64,000 nucleotides of DNA. Source: Qipengyuania flava. Its GTDB lineage: Bacteria; Pseudomonadota; Alphaproteobacteria; Sphingomonadales; Sphingomonadaceae. The notes under the pieces were generated by a model, which was not told the DNA's origin, did not search any database, and was given only the letters and a program-made list of their open reading frames with translations. The DNA lies in NCBI RefSeq assembly GCF_011762005.1, contig NZ_JAASQU010000001.1:186001-250000 (forward strand). Reading direction: 5' to 3'. This document shows positions 45,967 to 54,452 of the stretch, one piece after another. Position 1 is the first letter of the stretch; every line of letters begins with the position of its first letter. Position numbers and translations under genes: made by a program.

Positions 45967-45995
45967 AAAATGGGCGCGAGGTGCGTGGATTTCAA
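45967..45995 (-). promoter_or_regulatory. Probable promoter of the small RNA
   Basis: On the minus strand TTGAAA (45995-45990) and CATTTT (45972-45967) are exactly 17 bases apart. Transcription from it would start near 45960, just before hairpin 1. The -35 matches well, the -10 only partly. It lies 70 bases after the manA stop. Confidence 0.5.
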
Positions 45996-46064
45996 GAGGC
46001 GGTCGGTCGCCATCCGGTAACGGTTTGTCGCTGAAACGACGATGGTCAGGCCGCCCGCGCGGCG

Positions 46065-46868
46065 TCAAACGGGCTGCGCGATCAACAACAAGGCGTCGCC
46101 AACAAGGTCCGATTTGCAAGGTTCGGAGACCAGCCCGCATTCGCCGACGGCCAGATCTTCGCCGTCAACGCTCACTGTGCCCGAATAGGGAATGACCAAA
46201 GCATTGTCCGGTTTGAGGGCCGGAAAATCGGCCGCACTCCCACAGCGCCAATAGTGCAGCCGGAAATGCGGACCATCCACCAGCAAACCGCTATCGCCAT
46301 CCATGCGATTGCGCAGGCGGGATGGGTAGGGTCCGGTTTCGGATACCTCGACACCTTGATCGAGGTGCAATTCGCGCGGACGGCCATAATCGAACAGTCG
46401 GAAGGTGACGTCGCTGTTCTGCTGAACCTCGATCAGGCTGACCCCGCCGCCGATGGCGTGGACGGTGCCAGCAGGGATGTAGAAGGCGTCGCCAGGCTGC
46501 ACCTCGTGCCACACCAGCAGATCGACGATGCTGCCGTCGAGCGCGGCTTCGCGCATCGTTCCAGCGTCGATCTGTTCGTGAAAGCCGACAGCGATCGTGG
46601 CCCCGGGCTCGGCATGGGTGATGACCCAGCATTCGCTTTTGCCGTTGGTCCCCAGGCCCATCGCCTGCGCCTGCGCATCATCGGGATGCGCCTGCACCGA
46701 AAGGCGTTCACTGGCGAATATGTATTTGACCAGCAATTGGTCGAGTTCGGCGGGTGGCTCGAACCACACTTCGCCGATCGCCTGGTCGGACGGGTGCGGG
46801 AAGGGGGACGGCAGGCGGTCGACACCCCAGACCTTGTGGACGAATTGGGTGGGCAGCTTGCGCATCAT
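46065..46868 (-). CDS. manA: Mannose-6-phosphate isomerase, class I
   Basis: A 267-residue zinc-dependent cupin isomerase interconverting fructose-6-P and mannose-6-P. The start at 46868 (MMRKLPTQFVHKVWG) overlaps the manC stop by ATGA. Motifs: SVQAHPDDAQAQ (zinc ligands Q-x-H-P-D), KSECWVI (Glu ligand), and FYIPAGTVHAIGGGVSLIEVQQNSDVTFRLFDYGR (the last zinc His and the class I signature). It is shorter than E. coli ManA (391), as is common for the short class I form. It feeds ManC, Gmd and Fcl. A phosphomannomutase is needed between ManA and ManC and is not in this window. Confidence 0.92.
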   Translation of the reverse strand: MMRKLPTQFVHKVWGVDRLPSPFPHPSDQAIGEVWFEPPAELDQLLVKYIFASERLSVQAHPDDAQAQAMGLGTNGKSECWVITHAEPGATIAVGFHEQIDAGTMREAALDGSIVDLLVWHEVQPGDAFYIPAGTVHAIGGGVSLIEVQQNSDVTFRLFDYGRPRELHLDQGVEVSETGPYPSRLRNRMDGDSGLLVDGPHFRLHYWRCGSAADFPALKPDNALVIPYSGTVSVDGEDLAVGECGLVSEPCKSDLVGDALLLIAQPV

Positions 46869-47914
46869 GCCTTCTTGCACCGGCTGGCTTCGCCGACCCT
46901 CTGAACCGCGTTGCGCGATGTCACGAGCACATCGTCTCGGTCGACGACGACCACGATGTCGTCCGCGCCGATCAAGGTGACATGGGGACCATCGCTGTCA
47001 ATCATCGAACCGCTTGCGCCTATGATTTCCCCGGGACCGACGATCACATTGTCGGCATCGAGCGATTTGCGCTGTAGTAGCAGGGCGTCCCAATTGCCGA
47101 TATCCGACCAGCCCATCGAGACATCGACCATGGCTGCGCGATCGGTGTTCTCCATCAATGCATAGTCGACCGATTCGGACGCAATCGTGCCGAATTGCGT
47201 GGCCGCCGGACGAATGTCTTCGCTTTCCGGATCGCGCTGCTCGAAGGCCGCGCGTGCCGCCGCGGCCATGTCGGGGCGGTATTTGGTCAGTTCGGAGAGG
47301 AAGAAACCGGCGCGGAACGCAAAGATACCGCCGTTCCAAGCATAGCCGCCTTGCGCGAGAAAGCCGAGCGCGGTTTCGAGATCGGGCTTCTCGACAAAGC
47401 TATGCACTTGGTGCCCTTCGCCCAAGTGATCGCCCCGGCGGATATAGCCATAGCCGGTTTCGGGCGCCGTTGCGGCTATTCCAAAGGCGACGAGCCAGTC
47501 GTCGCTGGCCAGCTTGCCGGCAGCTCGCGCCGCATTCTGGAAAGCCTGCGTGTCCACGATGTGATGATCGCTCGGGCAGACCAGCATCACGTCGTTTTCG
47601 TCCAGCGCCAGCGCGGCCAGAGCAATCGCCGGTGCGGTGTTGCGGCCCATGGGTTCGACCACGAATTGCGCGTCGGGGGCGATTTGCGCCGCCTGCGGCT
47701 TGGCGAATTCGAGATGTTTTTCTCCGATCACCACCATGGGAGGAGCGAACCTGTCGCGGTCCGAGCAGCGTTTGAGCGTCGCCTGATAAAGCGTCTCGTC
47801 ACCCAACAGGGGAATGAAGGGCTTGGGTTTGGCTGCCCGGCTGCGAGGCCAGAGACGGGTTCCACTTCCTCCACAGAGTACGACTGGAACGATCTTGGTC
47901 ACCTGGCTCTCCAT
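46865..47914 (-). CDS. manC: Mannose-1-phosphate guanylyltransferase
   Basis: A 349-residue nucleotidyltransferase making GDP-mannose from mannose-1-P and GTP. The pyrophosphorylase signature VVLCGGSGTRLWPRSRAAKPKPF is at the N-terminus, followed by VCPSDHHIVD, EKPDLETALGFLAQGGYAWNGGIFAF, and VSMGWSDIGNWDALL. It lacks the C-terminal isomerase domain of the bifunctional type, which here is the separate manA. The ATG at 47914 is given; a GTG four codons inside has the better-placed GGAG, so the true start could be 47902. First gene of the manC-manA pair. Confidence 0.93.
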   Translation of the reverse strand: MESQVTKIVPVVLCGGSGTRLWPRSRAAKPKPFIPLLGDETLYQATLKRCSDRDRFAPPMVVIGEKHLEFAKPQAAQIAPDAQFVVEPMGRNTAPAIALAALALDENDVMLVCPSDHHIVDTQAFQNAARAAGKLASDDWLVAFGIAATAPETGYGYIRRGDHLGEGHQVHSFVEKPDLETALGFLAQGGYAWNGGIFAFRAGFFLSELTKYRPDMAAAARAAFEQRDPESEDIRPAATQFGTIASESVDYALMENTDRAAMVDVSMGWSDIGNWDALLLQRKSLDADNVIVGPGEIIGASGSMIDSDGPHVTLIGADDIVVVVDRDDVLVTSRNAVQRVGEASRCKKA

Positions 47915-48002
47915 CTTGCGGTTTGTTTCCCACCTGCCAGATGTATTCCGGCAATCAAGGGTGCTCTGAACCCGACCTATAAGAGCGACCGATTATTTCA
48001 CT

Positions 48003-49016
48003 TTACCCGTCGCTTACGTACAATTCGGGAGTGAAGCCGCTGGACCAGTCGGCAAGGCCTTCGGGATGGGCGGCGACCGCAGCCTCGAGCTTGTGCAGTT
48101 CCGCCTCGATGAATTCGACGCGTTCATCCCAACCGTCGTGCGTGCGTTTGCGGAAGATCCAGCCACCGTGCTTAGGTCCCCATTCGCGCATAAAGGCGAC
48201 CGCCGCGCGCGGATCGTACCCCGCATTGTGCAGCAGCCAGGGCATGAGACGGTCGGCATCACGTTCGGACAGGCGAACCAGCTTGCGCTTCCAGCCGATC
48301 TTCCTGAACGTCTGAGGATGTCGCATTATGTTGTGCGCCATTTCATGCGCGATCGCGGCAGCAAAGGCGGACTCGTCATAGGCCAATCCGGGAAAGCGCT
48401 CGCCGACCAGCACCCTTTCGCCATCCGCTGCAGCGCTGGCCTTCGTATCGACGAGTTCGAACCGGGTAGGGCAGGCAGGAATGCCCTCGATAACCGCGGT
48501 TCGTTCGATGCCGTCGGAATTTTGCCAGGTCAGTTCGAGCGAGCCGCGTGCCAATGCAGCATCGATCGCATCGCGCAGCGCGAACACTCGCTGCCAGCGC
48601 GGTTCGGTCCTTGGCCAATGCGGTGCGATTCTCTGGCCATCGAGGGCCAAGAGCGTATCATTCTGGCTTAAGCCTACCTTGGCCGCGGGCGAGCCGGGCG
48701 CGACCGCCTGGATGCCGATGTCGCCGTCCAGGCCGAACAGTTTGCGTACGGCCTCCGGGTCACCATAGCTTTCCGCATCATGAATCATCAGCCCGGCAAC
48801 CGGCACCGTTTGCGGACAGAAAGCCGCATTGGCGGTGGCCAAGCGATAACCGACGCGAAACAGCCGGTCCTCGCTATTCTGGAATATCTCGAGAGGGTAG
48901 CGCTCGCGGGCTTCCGCAGAAGCTTGCGCAGCCTGCGCGGGTAAGCAGGGGAGGGCAACCGCTAGCATCGCGCCCGCGACGAGCGCGCGCAGGGGGAGGT
49001 GCAGGGCTGCGCGCAT
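48003..49016 (-). CDS. Secreted M48-type metalloprotease with PDZ domain
   Basis: A 337-residue exported protein. The start at 49016 gives a signal peptide (MRAALHLPLRALVAGAMLAVALPCL, cleavage after AQAA). Residues about 90-140 form a PDZ-like part (IQAVAPGSPAAKVGLSQNDTLLALDGQRI). The catalytic motif is AIAHEMAHNIMRHP with His224 and His228 and the Glu between, and ERDADRLMPWLLHNAGYDPRAA holds the third ligand Glu. It resembles BepA/YfgC-type periplasmic proteases in part, but with PDZ instead of TPR domains. It lies 31 bases downstream of the sapC-like gene. Confidence 0.82.
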   Translation of the reverse strand: MRAALHLPLRALVAGAMLAVALPCLPAQAAQASAEARERYPLEIFQNSEDRLFRVGYRLATANAAFCPQTVPVAGLMIHDAESYGDPEAVRKLFGLDGDIGIQAVAPGSPAAKVGLSQNDTLLALDGQRIAPHWPRTEPRWQRVFALRDAIDAALARGSLELTWQNSDGIERTAVIEGIPACPTRFELVDTKASAAADGERVLVGERFPGLAYDESAFAAAIAHEMAHNIMRHPQTFRKIGWKRKLVRLSERDADRLMPWLLHNAGYDPRAAVAFMREWGPKHGGWIFRKRTHDGWDERVEFIEAELHKLEAAVAAHPEGLADWSSGFTPELYVSDG

Positions 49017-49047
49017 ATTCGAGAACCGCGCAGCCCTGCCTGAGTGA

Positions 49048-49836
49048 TTATGCAGTCGGAACACCGGCGGTCGCGGCATCGGGCAGGGGAACCTTGCCCT
49101 GTTGCAGCTGGCGGCCGAAGATCGTGCGCATCATGTCCATCGAGAAGATCTGCGCCCAGATCAGCGGCAGCAGGCCGTTCTCGGTCCACTTGCGCAGCTG
49201 GTCGCCCCGCAGTTCGCGCAGCTTGTCCTGGTTGATCATCTGGAAACCGCGATAGACGAAGGGCTTCTCATTGCCCTGCTGCGTGATCGAGATCTCGCCA
49301 TCCATCAGCAGGTCGTGATCCTTCAGTTCCTTCATGAAGTTCTGCGTGCGCTGGCCGGCATGTTCGAACTGCTCGCAGAACTCGAGGATCTGCTTGGTTC
49401 CCTCGCTGGCTTCACCGTTCTCGAACAGCGGCTGGCCGTCATCGAATTCGCCGATGTTCTCGGCGGTCGGGTCGAAGCACAGCGACAGTTCGTCGCTGTC
49501 CTGCTTGAGGCGGGCAAGCATGAAGGGATAGCGGCGGACGTAGGCGGGGATGTAAACCTGCTCGGTCACGGTGCCTTCTTCGTCGACGAAGGTGTTCACC
49601 CCGTCGTTGAGGCCCATCAGTGCCAGCGGAACCGCTTCGGAACCGGTCGAGAAAACGATCGGCATGTCGCGCTGCGCCTGGACGAATTCGTCGACCGTAA
49701 GCGGCACGGCATGCTGCTTGGCGAGCCAGGGCGCCTTGGTCATCGGACGCGAGCGATAGTTCGCATGGTCCTTGCTGTTGAGCGGCATCAGGTCATTGAA
49801 GAACAGGGGCAGGTTGGGCTGCGGCGCGCTGGCCAT
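49048..49836 (-). CDS. SapC-family protein
   Basis: A 262-residue protein of the SapC family (S-layer-related peptide family named from Campylobacter). The start at 49836 is preferred because GGAG lies 6 bases ahead of the ATG; a longer frame starts 51 bases upstream. Visible blocks: FFNDLMPLNSKDHANYRSRP, PIVFSTGSEAVPLALMGLNDG, VYIPAYVRRYPFMLAR and LCFDPTAENIGEFDDGQPLFENGE, typical of the family, and the C-terminal YRGFQMINQDKLRELRGDQLRKWTENGLLP. No signal peptide. Function is not established; homologues often sit near TonB-receptor and tryptophan halogenase genes, which are absent here. Confidence 0.85.
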   Translation of the reverse strand: MASAPQPNLPLFFNDLMPLNSKDHANYRSRPMTKAPWLAKQHAVPLTVDEFVQAQRDMPIVFSTGSEAVPLALMGLNDGVNTFVDEEGTVTEQVYIPAYVRRYPFMLARLKQDSDELSLCFDPTAENIGEFDDGQPLFENGEASEGTKQILEFCEQFEHAGQRTQNFMKELKDHDLLMDGEISITQQGNEKPFVYRGFQMINQDKLRELRGDQLRKWTENGLLPLIWAQIFSMDMMRTIFGRQLQQGKVPLPDAATAGVPTA

Positions 49837-49905
49837 GGATTTCTCCGAAATTCGATTGGATTGAGCAGCACGCCCGGCAAAGGACATGCGCGCGAAGCGC
49901 GGGCT

Positions 49906-51354
49906 TTACGTGCTCGCCGCGGAAGGCGCAAGCGGCACGAGTTTCCCGGGATTGAGTATCCCCTGCGGATCGAGTGCCTGCTTTACCGCGCGCATCATTC
50001 CCAACGCCACGGGATCGCCCAGCCGGCCCAGTTCGTCGCGCTTCATCCGGCCGATTCCGTGTTCGGCGCTGATCGATCCGCCGAACTCTGTCACCCGATC
50101 GTGGACCATGGCGCTGATGGCCTTGCCGTCGCCCGCTTCCCATTCGCCGGGGATCACACCTGCGGGTGCAAGGACGTGATAGTGGATGTTGCCGTCGCCA
50201 AGGTGGCCGAAGCCGAGCGCGAGCGTTCCGGGAAACGCATGCTCGATCTCGGGCGAAACGCTATCGACGAAATCGGGCATCCGATCGACCGGAACCGAGA
50301 TATCATGCTGCATCGCCGGACCGATCGCACGCTCGGCAGGTGAGATGCTTTCGCGCAACTGCCAGAAATCCTCGGCCTGCTGTTCGCTCGATGCGATTAC
50401 CGCGTCGGCCAGCAATTCGCGTTCCATCGCCTCGGTGAACACCGTCTCGGTCAATTGGTCCAGGCGATCGGCTGCACCGCGCGTGGCGACCAGTTCGATC
50501 AGTGCATACCAGGGGTGGGGCGATGTCAGCGGCGCGCGCGCATCGGGCAGGTAATCGAGCACTGCGTCGAGGCAATGTGCAGGGAGGACCTCGAACCCTT
50601 CGAGCGCTATGCCAGCGGCGGCCTCGCAATGGCGCAGCAGCGCGCCTGCCTGGGTCAGGTTTTCCAGGCCAACCCAGACCACACGGCGGTCAGCGATGTC
50701 GGGCAGTAACCGCAGCGTGGCGGCGGTCACGATGCCCAGCGTGCCTTCGGATCCGATCAGCATCTGCTTGAGATCGAAGCCGCGATTGTCCTTCTTGAGC
50801 GGAACGAGATTCGAGAAAACGCTTCCGTCGGCGAGGACCGCCTCCAGCCCGAGCACCTGTGCCCGCATCGTCCCGTGGCGCAGCACCTGCGTGCCCCCGG
50901 CATTGGTCGAGATAAGGCCGCCGATCGTTGCCGAGCCCTTGCCCCCTAGCGTCAGCGGAAAGCGCAGTCCTTTCTCCGCAGCCGTCTCATGAAGCGTTTG
51001 GAGCACCACCCCGGCATCGCAAGTGATTTGCTCCGAATCGGGGTCGAATGACCGGATCTTCGCCATCCGGCGTAGCGACAGGATCACCGAAGTCCCATCC
51101 GGATCGGGCGTCGCGCCGCCAGACATGCCGCTGTTGCCACCCTGAGGAACGATCGGGACCCGATGGTTCGCACAAAGCTCCACGAATTGTGCGACTTCGA
51201 TCGTCGAGGTGGGCGAGGCGAGCCCAAGCGCCATGCCCGTATAGCGTCCGCGCCAGTCGGTCAGCCATGGCTCCATTGTATCGACATCGCGCGTGAAACC
51301 GCGCGGCCCCAGCAGGGCGGCAGCCGCGCGGCAGAAGGTTTCCGTATCGGTCAT
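49906..51354 (-). CDS. FAD-binding oxidoreductase, D-2-hydroxyacid dehydrogenase type
   Basis: A 482-residue VAO-family flavoprotein. The start at 51354 (MTDTETFCRAAA) is set by family length; an upstream frame of 34 codons is cysteine-rich and unlikely. FAD domain: VPIVPQGGNSGMSGGATPD (P-G/Q-G-G-x-T/N-x-x-S/M-G), LGGKGSATIGGLISTNAGG and GSEGTLGIVTAATLRL. C-terminal oxidase domain: LALGFGHLGDGNIHYHV and GSISAEHGIGRMKRDEL, the metal/substrate histidine region of D-lactate, D-2-hydroxyglutarate and glycolate dehydrogenases. D-2-hydroxyglutarate is a plausible substrate but not proven. Confidence 0.88.
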   Translation of the reverse strand: MTDTETFCRAAAALLGPRGFTRDVDTMEPWLTDWRGRYTGMALGLASPTSTIEVAQFVELCANHRVPIVPQGGNSGMSGGATPDPDGTSVILSLRRMAKIRSFDPDSEQITCDAGVVLQTLHETAAEKGLRFPLTLGGKGSATIGGLISTNAGGTQVLRHGTMRAQVLGLEAVLADGSVFSNLVPLKKDNRGFDLKQMLIGSEGTLGIVTAATLRLLPDIADRRVVWVGLENLTQAGALLRHCEAAAGIALEGFEVLPAHCLDAVLDYLPDARAPLTSPHPWYALIELVATRGAADRLDQLTETVFTEAMERELLADAVIASSEQQAEDFWQLRESISPAERAIGPAMQHDISVPVDRMPDFVDSVSPEIEHAFPGTLALGFGHLGDGNIHYHVLAPAGVIPGEWEAGDGKAISAMVHDRVTEFGGSISAEHGIGRMKRDELGRLGDPVALGMMRAVKQALDPQGILNPGKLVPLAPSAAST

Positions 51355-51507
51355 CGCGGGCCGTATGCCACATTCGCGCGCGGCATTGCACCACTTGCCA
51401 AGCGCCGCAGAACAATTAAGCCCGCATTCAAGCGCAGGGCAGCAATGACGACACATACAGTTTTCTGCCCTTATCGAGCCGTCGCTCAGGAGCCGTAACG
51501 CAGCCCG

Positions 51508-52062
51508 ATGTCTCTACTGTCGCCTCTCGTTTCCCTATTGATTGTCCTGGGTTCTCCGCAGGCCGATGCGGGCGATACGGCGGTGCGCCATGCGCCGGTC
51601 GAGAACGAGGCGGCGGATGCAACCCTTTCCTCGCGCAGCATCGATTGGCGCGGTTTCCTCGATCCGCGCACGGTTCCGGTGGCGAACCAGGTCCGGATCG
51701 AGCGTCGCGTGATCCTGCGCATCAGCCCGCAGCCGAGCGCCATGCGTCGCGGGTTCACGGCGGAACTGCCCCGACAGGCACCGGTCCGCATGACCGAGCG
51801 TCCGCATGGCGATTGCGTATCGGCCGCCGAGATTGTCGGAGTGGCCGATCGTGGCAGCCGCCTGGTCATGTATATGCGTAACCGTCAGATCATTTCTGCC
51901 GAGCTGGAGAAGGCCTGCAGCCCGCGCGATTTCTATCTCGGCTTCTATGTCGAACGGAACGATGACGGGAAGCTGTGCGTAGGCCGCGATCGTTTGATGT
52001 CGCGCGCCGGGGCGAAATGCCGCGTCTCCGATTTCCATCGGCTGGTGGCCGTGACCGATTAG
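51508..52062 (+). CDS. Exported protein of unknown function
   Basis: A 184-residue protein with a short signal peptide (MSLLSPLVSLLIVLGSPQADA). The mature part is basic and contains four cysteines (GDCVSA, KACSPRDF, KLCVGRD, AKCRVSDF), enough for two disulfides. WRGFLDPRTVPVANQVRIERRVILRISPQP is a conserved-looking front part. No family recognised. It is divergent from the FAD oxidoreductase gene and 124 bases before rhlE. The spacing of charged and hydrophobic residues and the signal peptide support coding. Confidence 0.65.
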   Translation: MSLLSPLVSLLIVLGSPQADAGDTAVRHAPVENEAADATLSSRSIDWRGFLDPRTVPVANQVRIERRVILRISPQPSAMRRGFTAELPRQAPVRMTERPHGDCVSAAEIVGVADRGSRLVMYMRNRQIISAELEKACSPRDFYLGFYVERNDDGKLCVGRDRLMSRAGAKCRVSDFHRLVAVTD

Positions 52063-52186
52063 CCGGGTGGCGGGCTCCGGCGATTTCTTGACTTTTCCTC
52101 GATTTCCGGCGAAGGGCGCGCGCAGCCGATGTCGCGGACGCGTGACGATTTAGTCGGCCTTTGTTCCAGGGACAGTTTCGAACCGC

Positions 52187-53578
52187 ATGACTTTCGCCGA
52201 TCTCGGCCTTTCCGAAGACTTGCTCAAGGCAGTAAGCGAAGCCGGCTATACAGAGCCGACCGACATCCAGCGCGAGGCGATTCCGCCGGTCCTGATGATG
52301 AAGGACATCATCGGGATCGCGCAGACCGGGACCGGCAAGACCGCCAGTTTCGTCCTGCCGATGATCGACATCATGGCCAGCGGCCGGCGCCGTGCGCTGA
52401 TGCCGCGCTCGCTGATCCTCGCTCCGACGCGCGAGCTCGCCGCGCAGGTTGCGGAGAATTTCGAGAAGTACGGTAAGAACCACGATCTCAAGCTCGCGCT
52501 ACTGATTGGTGGCGTGCAGATGGGCGACCAGGTCAAGGCGCTGAATGACGGCGTCGACGTGCTGATCGCGACGCCGGGCCGCCTGATGGACCTGTTCGAG
52601 CGCGGCAAGATTCTGCTCAATGGCTGCGAACTGCTCGTCGTCGACGAAGCCGACCGCATGCTCGACATGGGCTTCATCCCCGATATCGAGTTCATCTGTT
52701 CGAAGCTTCCCGAAGCGCGGCAGACGATGCTGTTCTCGGCGACCATGCCGCCGCCGATCGAGAAGCTGGCCAAGAAGTTCCTCAACAATCCGAAGCGGAT
52801 AGAGGTCAGCCGGGCGGCGACGACCAACAAGGACATCACTGCGTTCAAAGTGCCGGTGAAGAGCCGCCAGAAGCGCGAGACGTTGCGCTGGCTGCTCAAC
52901 AACGATCATGTCGAAACTGCGATCATCTTTGCCAACCGCAAGACCACGGTGCGCGAGCTCAACAAGAGCCTGCAAAGCCATGGGTTCCGAAGCGGCGAGA
53001 TCCATGGCGACATGGACCAGTCGAACCGTCTAAAGGAGCTCGATCGCTTCAAGGCGGGCGAGGTCAATATCCTCGTCGCCTCGGATGTCGCCGCGCGCGG
53101 CCTCGACATCAAGGGCGTGAGCCACGTGTTCAACTTCGACACGCCGTGGCACCCCGACGATTATGTGCACCGCATCGGGCGTACCGGCCGTGCGGGCGCC
53201 AAGGGACGTGCCTTCACCTTCGTCGCCGACGAAGATGCCGAAGCGATCGCCAATGTCGAGAAACTGACCGGTGCCGAAGTTCCCGTCTTCGGCAAGAAGG
53301 ACGTTCGCGTCGAACTCGTCGAACAGGACAAGAAAACGCGGTCTGATACCGAGGACGCGGGCAGCGATGACCGTGGCGAGAAGCCGCGACGGGCACGCCG
53401 CAAGCGCGACGATGCAGAAGGCGAGCCTCCGCGCGAGAAGCCTTCGCGGTCGGCCAAGGACAAGCCCCGCAGCGAAGCGCGCGAACCGCGCCGACGCCGC
53501 AACGAGGACGACGCCCCCGTTCCTGCGGGCGAGTGGAATGGTCCGCGTCCCGGCTTCCTCGATATTTCGGCGACCTGA
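52187..53578 (+). CDS. DEAD-box RNA helicase, RhlE-like
   Basis: A 463-residue ATP-dependent RNA helicase. Q motif YTEPTDIQREAIP, motif I AQTGTGKTASF at residue 45, Ia PTRELAAQV, Ib TPGRLMDL, II VDEADRMLDMG, III SATMPP, IV IIFANRK, V DVAARGLDIKGV and VI HRIGRTGRAGAKG are all present. The last ~80 residues are a charged, basic low-complexity tail (Arg, Lys, Glu, Asp runs), as in RhlE proteins that join ribosome assembly or RNA degradosomes. The first motif (TFADLGL) marks the RhlE group. A TTAACC-like stretch follows the stop but has no clear role. Confidence 0.93.
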   Translation: MTFADLGLSEDLLKAVSEAGYTEPTDIQREAIPPVLMMKDIIGIAQTGTGKTASFVLPMIDIMASGRRRALMPRSLILAPTRELAAQVAENFEKYGKNHDLKLALLIGGVQMGDQVKALNDGVDVLIATPGRLMDLFERGKILLNGCELLVVDEADRMLDMGFIPDIEFICSKLPEARQTMLFSATMPPPIEKLAKKFLNNPKRIEVSRAATTNKDITAFKVPVKSRQKRETLRWLLNNDHVETAIIFANRKTTVRELNKSLQSHGFRSGEIHGDMDQSNRLKELDRFKAGEVNILVASDVAARGLDIKGVSHVFNFDTPWHPDDYVHRIGRTGRAGAKGRAFTFVADEDAEAIANVEKLTGAEVPVFGKKDVRVELVEQDKKTRSDTEDAGSDDRGEKPRRARRKRDDAEGEPPREKPSRSAKDKPRSEAREPRRRRNEDDAPVPAGEWNGPRPGFLDISAT

Positions 53579-53621
53579 TTTAACCGCTTAATAACCACGC
53601 GCGCGCCATGGCAGTCTCGCC

Positions 53622-54452
53622 ATGGAACTCTTCGCTCCGCACGCACAGGTGACGCTGACCATGCTGGCTCTGACCGGCACGGTATTCGGTGTGCTCGCTC
53701 TGGTGGTCAAACAGGAGGCGATCGGCGCGGCGATCAGGCGTGTGCGCGGCGAGTTCTCGACCAATCTCGGCCTCCTGTTCGTCAATCTGGTCATCCTGGC
53801 TCCGCTATTCGCGCTGCCCGAGGGCATCATCGGAGATCGGATCGTCGCGGACGCTGCGCTGACCGACTTCTGGAGCCGGCAGAACGAACTCGTCGTGTTG
53901 GTTTTGGCGATCCTGCTGTTCGATTTGGTCGTCTACTGGCGTCACCGTGCAGAGCATTCACGCCTGTTGTGGCCGATCCACGCGACACACCACGCCGATA
54001 CCGCGCTTCACTGGCTTTCCGTCCAGCGCAAACACCCGCTCAGCAAGCTGCTCAGCGTGATGGTCGATGTCTGGCTGCTGTTCCTGCTCGGCTTCCCGCA
54101 ATGGGCTGTCGCGGGGGCGATTTTCCTACGGAGCTGGTGGGGGTTCTTCATCCACGCCGATGTACCATGGACGTTGGGACCGCTGGGCAAGGTGCTGATC
54201 TCGCCCGCGGCTCACCGGCTGCATCACATTCGCGACGAAGCGCTGATGGGGGCGAACTTCGGCAATACGGTGACGCTGTGGGATCGCCTTTTCGGCACGT
54301 ATGTCGATCCGGCCGAGCATCTCGATTGCGAAACCGGTATTGCCGAGGGAACGCGCGGGCTGCTCGGCGAACTCGGGCGTCCGTTCGAGCGCCGCTATTG
54401 GCCCGGGAAGGGGCGCACACCGCTCACCGCGCAGGTGAAAACCGCCCGCTAA
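53622..54452 (+). CDS. Sterol desaturase/fatty acid hydroxylase-family membrane protein
   Basis: A 276-residue integral membrane di-iron oxygenase. Hydrophobic segments: TMLALTGTVFGVLALVV, LGLLFVNLVILAPLFAL and ELVVLVLAILLFDLVVYW. The histidine clusters are HRAEH, HATHH and HRLHHIRD, the 8-His pattern that binds two irons. The class acts on sterols, hopanoids, carotenoids or lipids; the substrate is not clear, although carotenoid or ornithine-lipid hydroxylation is plausible in this group. Its stop overlaps the convergent uvrD stop by 4 bases. Confidence 0.85.
   Translation: MELFAPHAQVTLTMLALTGTVFGVLALVVKQEAIGAAIRRVRGEFSTNLGLLFVNLVILAPLFALPEGIIGDRIVADAALTDFWSRQNELVVLVLAILLFDLVVYWRHRAEHSRLLWPIHATHHADTALHWLSVQRKHPLSKLLSVMVDVWLLFLLGFPQWAVAGAIFLRSWWGFFIHADVPWTLGPLGKVLISPAAHRLHHIRDEALMGANFGNTVTLWDRLFGTYVDPAEHLDCETGIAEGTRGLLGELGRPFERRYWPGKGRTPLTAQVKTAR

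Noticed and set aside
53579-53600. Possible CtrA site after rhlE (TTAACC with nearby TTAATAACC).
   Set aside because: The spacing between half-sites is not the 7 bases of TTAA-N7-TTAA, and no clear promoter is tied to it.
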